DNA of 6,559 nucleotides, from positions 1-6,559 of the forward strand of contig CAMALD010000075.1 of the NCBI GenBank assembly GCA_945836355.1, given 5' to 3'. The DNA comes from an uncultured Lachnospiraceae bacterium. Lineage in GTDB: Bacteria; Bacillota; Clostridia; Lachnospirales; Lachnospiraceae. The position numbers and the translations under genes are program-made. Below are positions 6,547 through 6,559 of the stretch, one piece after another (the first letter of the stretch is position 1; each line of letters begins with the position of its first letter). Below the pieces are notes generated by a model. That model saw nothing but the letters and a program-made list of their open reading frames with translations, was not told the DNA's origin and did not search any database.

Positions 6547-6559
6547 TTTTTCCTTTTTT

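Noticed and set aside
1..6559. CRISPR arrays, insertion sequences, tRNA or rRNA genes, phage or defence modules
   Set aside because: No spaced direct repeats, transposase-like frames, cloverleaf sequences or relevant protein motifs were seen; the protein-coding content is conserved housekeeping genes.

Overview
The window looks like a chromosomal housekeeping segment from a Clostridia-type Firmicute, most likely a member of the Lachnospiraceae. The reasons are the order protease–era–small ORF–recO followed by a T-box leader, strong purine-rich Shine-Dalgarno sites, a consensus sigma-A promoter and moderate GC content. This assignment is inferred from gene order and protein character; no database search was run. 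Every convincing gene lies on the minus strand, so transcription runs from the right end to the left end.

Layout in transcription order: (1) 6559-6482, a short galM leader with a possible extended -10 promoter and a small hairpin. (2) 6481-5420, galM, aldose 1-epimerase, with its catalytic residues intact. (3) 5383-2444, a 979-residue cytosolic M16C metallopeptidase of the presequence-protease (PreP) type. (4) 2444-1539, era, the ribosome-assembly GTPase; its ATG shares one base with the protease stop codon. (5) 1443-1201, a small acidic protein resembling the YqzL-like family, preceded by a hairpin that touches its ribosome binding site. (6) 1268-468, recO, whose 5' end overlaps the small ORF by 68 nt in another frame. 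(7) 467-1, no protein gene. This stretch holds a perfect-consensus promoter, a T-box riboswitch of about 300 nt with antiterminator and intrinsic terminator, a 14-bp perfect inverted repeat just past the terminator, and a Shine-Dalgarno-like sequence at the window edge.

The gene controlled by the T-box begins just off the left edge. The best specifier reading is GGC (glycine), and a glycyl-tRNA synthetase gene commonly follows recO in Firmicutes, so a glyS-type gene is expected there. The T-box bulge reads UGGU, implying a tRNA with discriminator A73, which fits a dimeric (alpha2) GlyRS better than the bacterial alpha2beta2 type. That is inference.

The genes do not form one pathway. They form a growth-linked cluster: ribosome maturation (era), recombinational repair (recO), peptide turnover (M16C protease), hexose metabolism (galM), and tRNA charging under uncharged-tRNA control (T-box). 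I found no mobile element, CRISPR array, toxin-antitoxin or defence module, and no clear candidate for an undescribed system. The most interesting points are in the T-box region and around the small ORF between era and recO.
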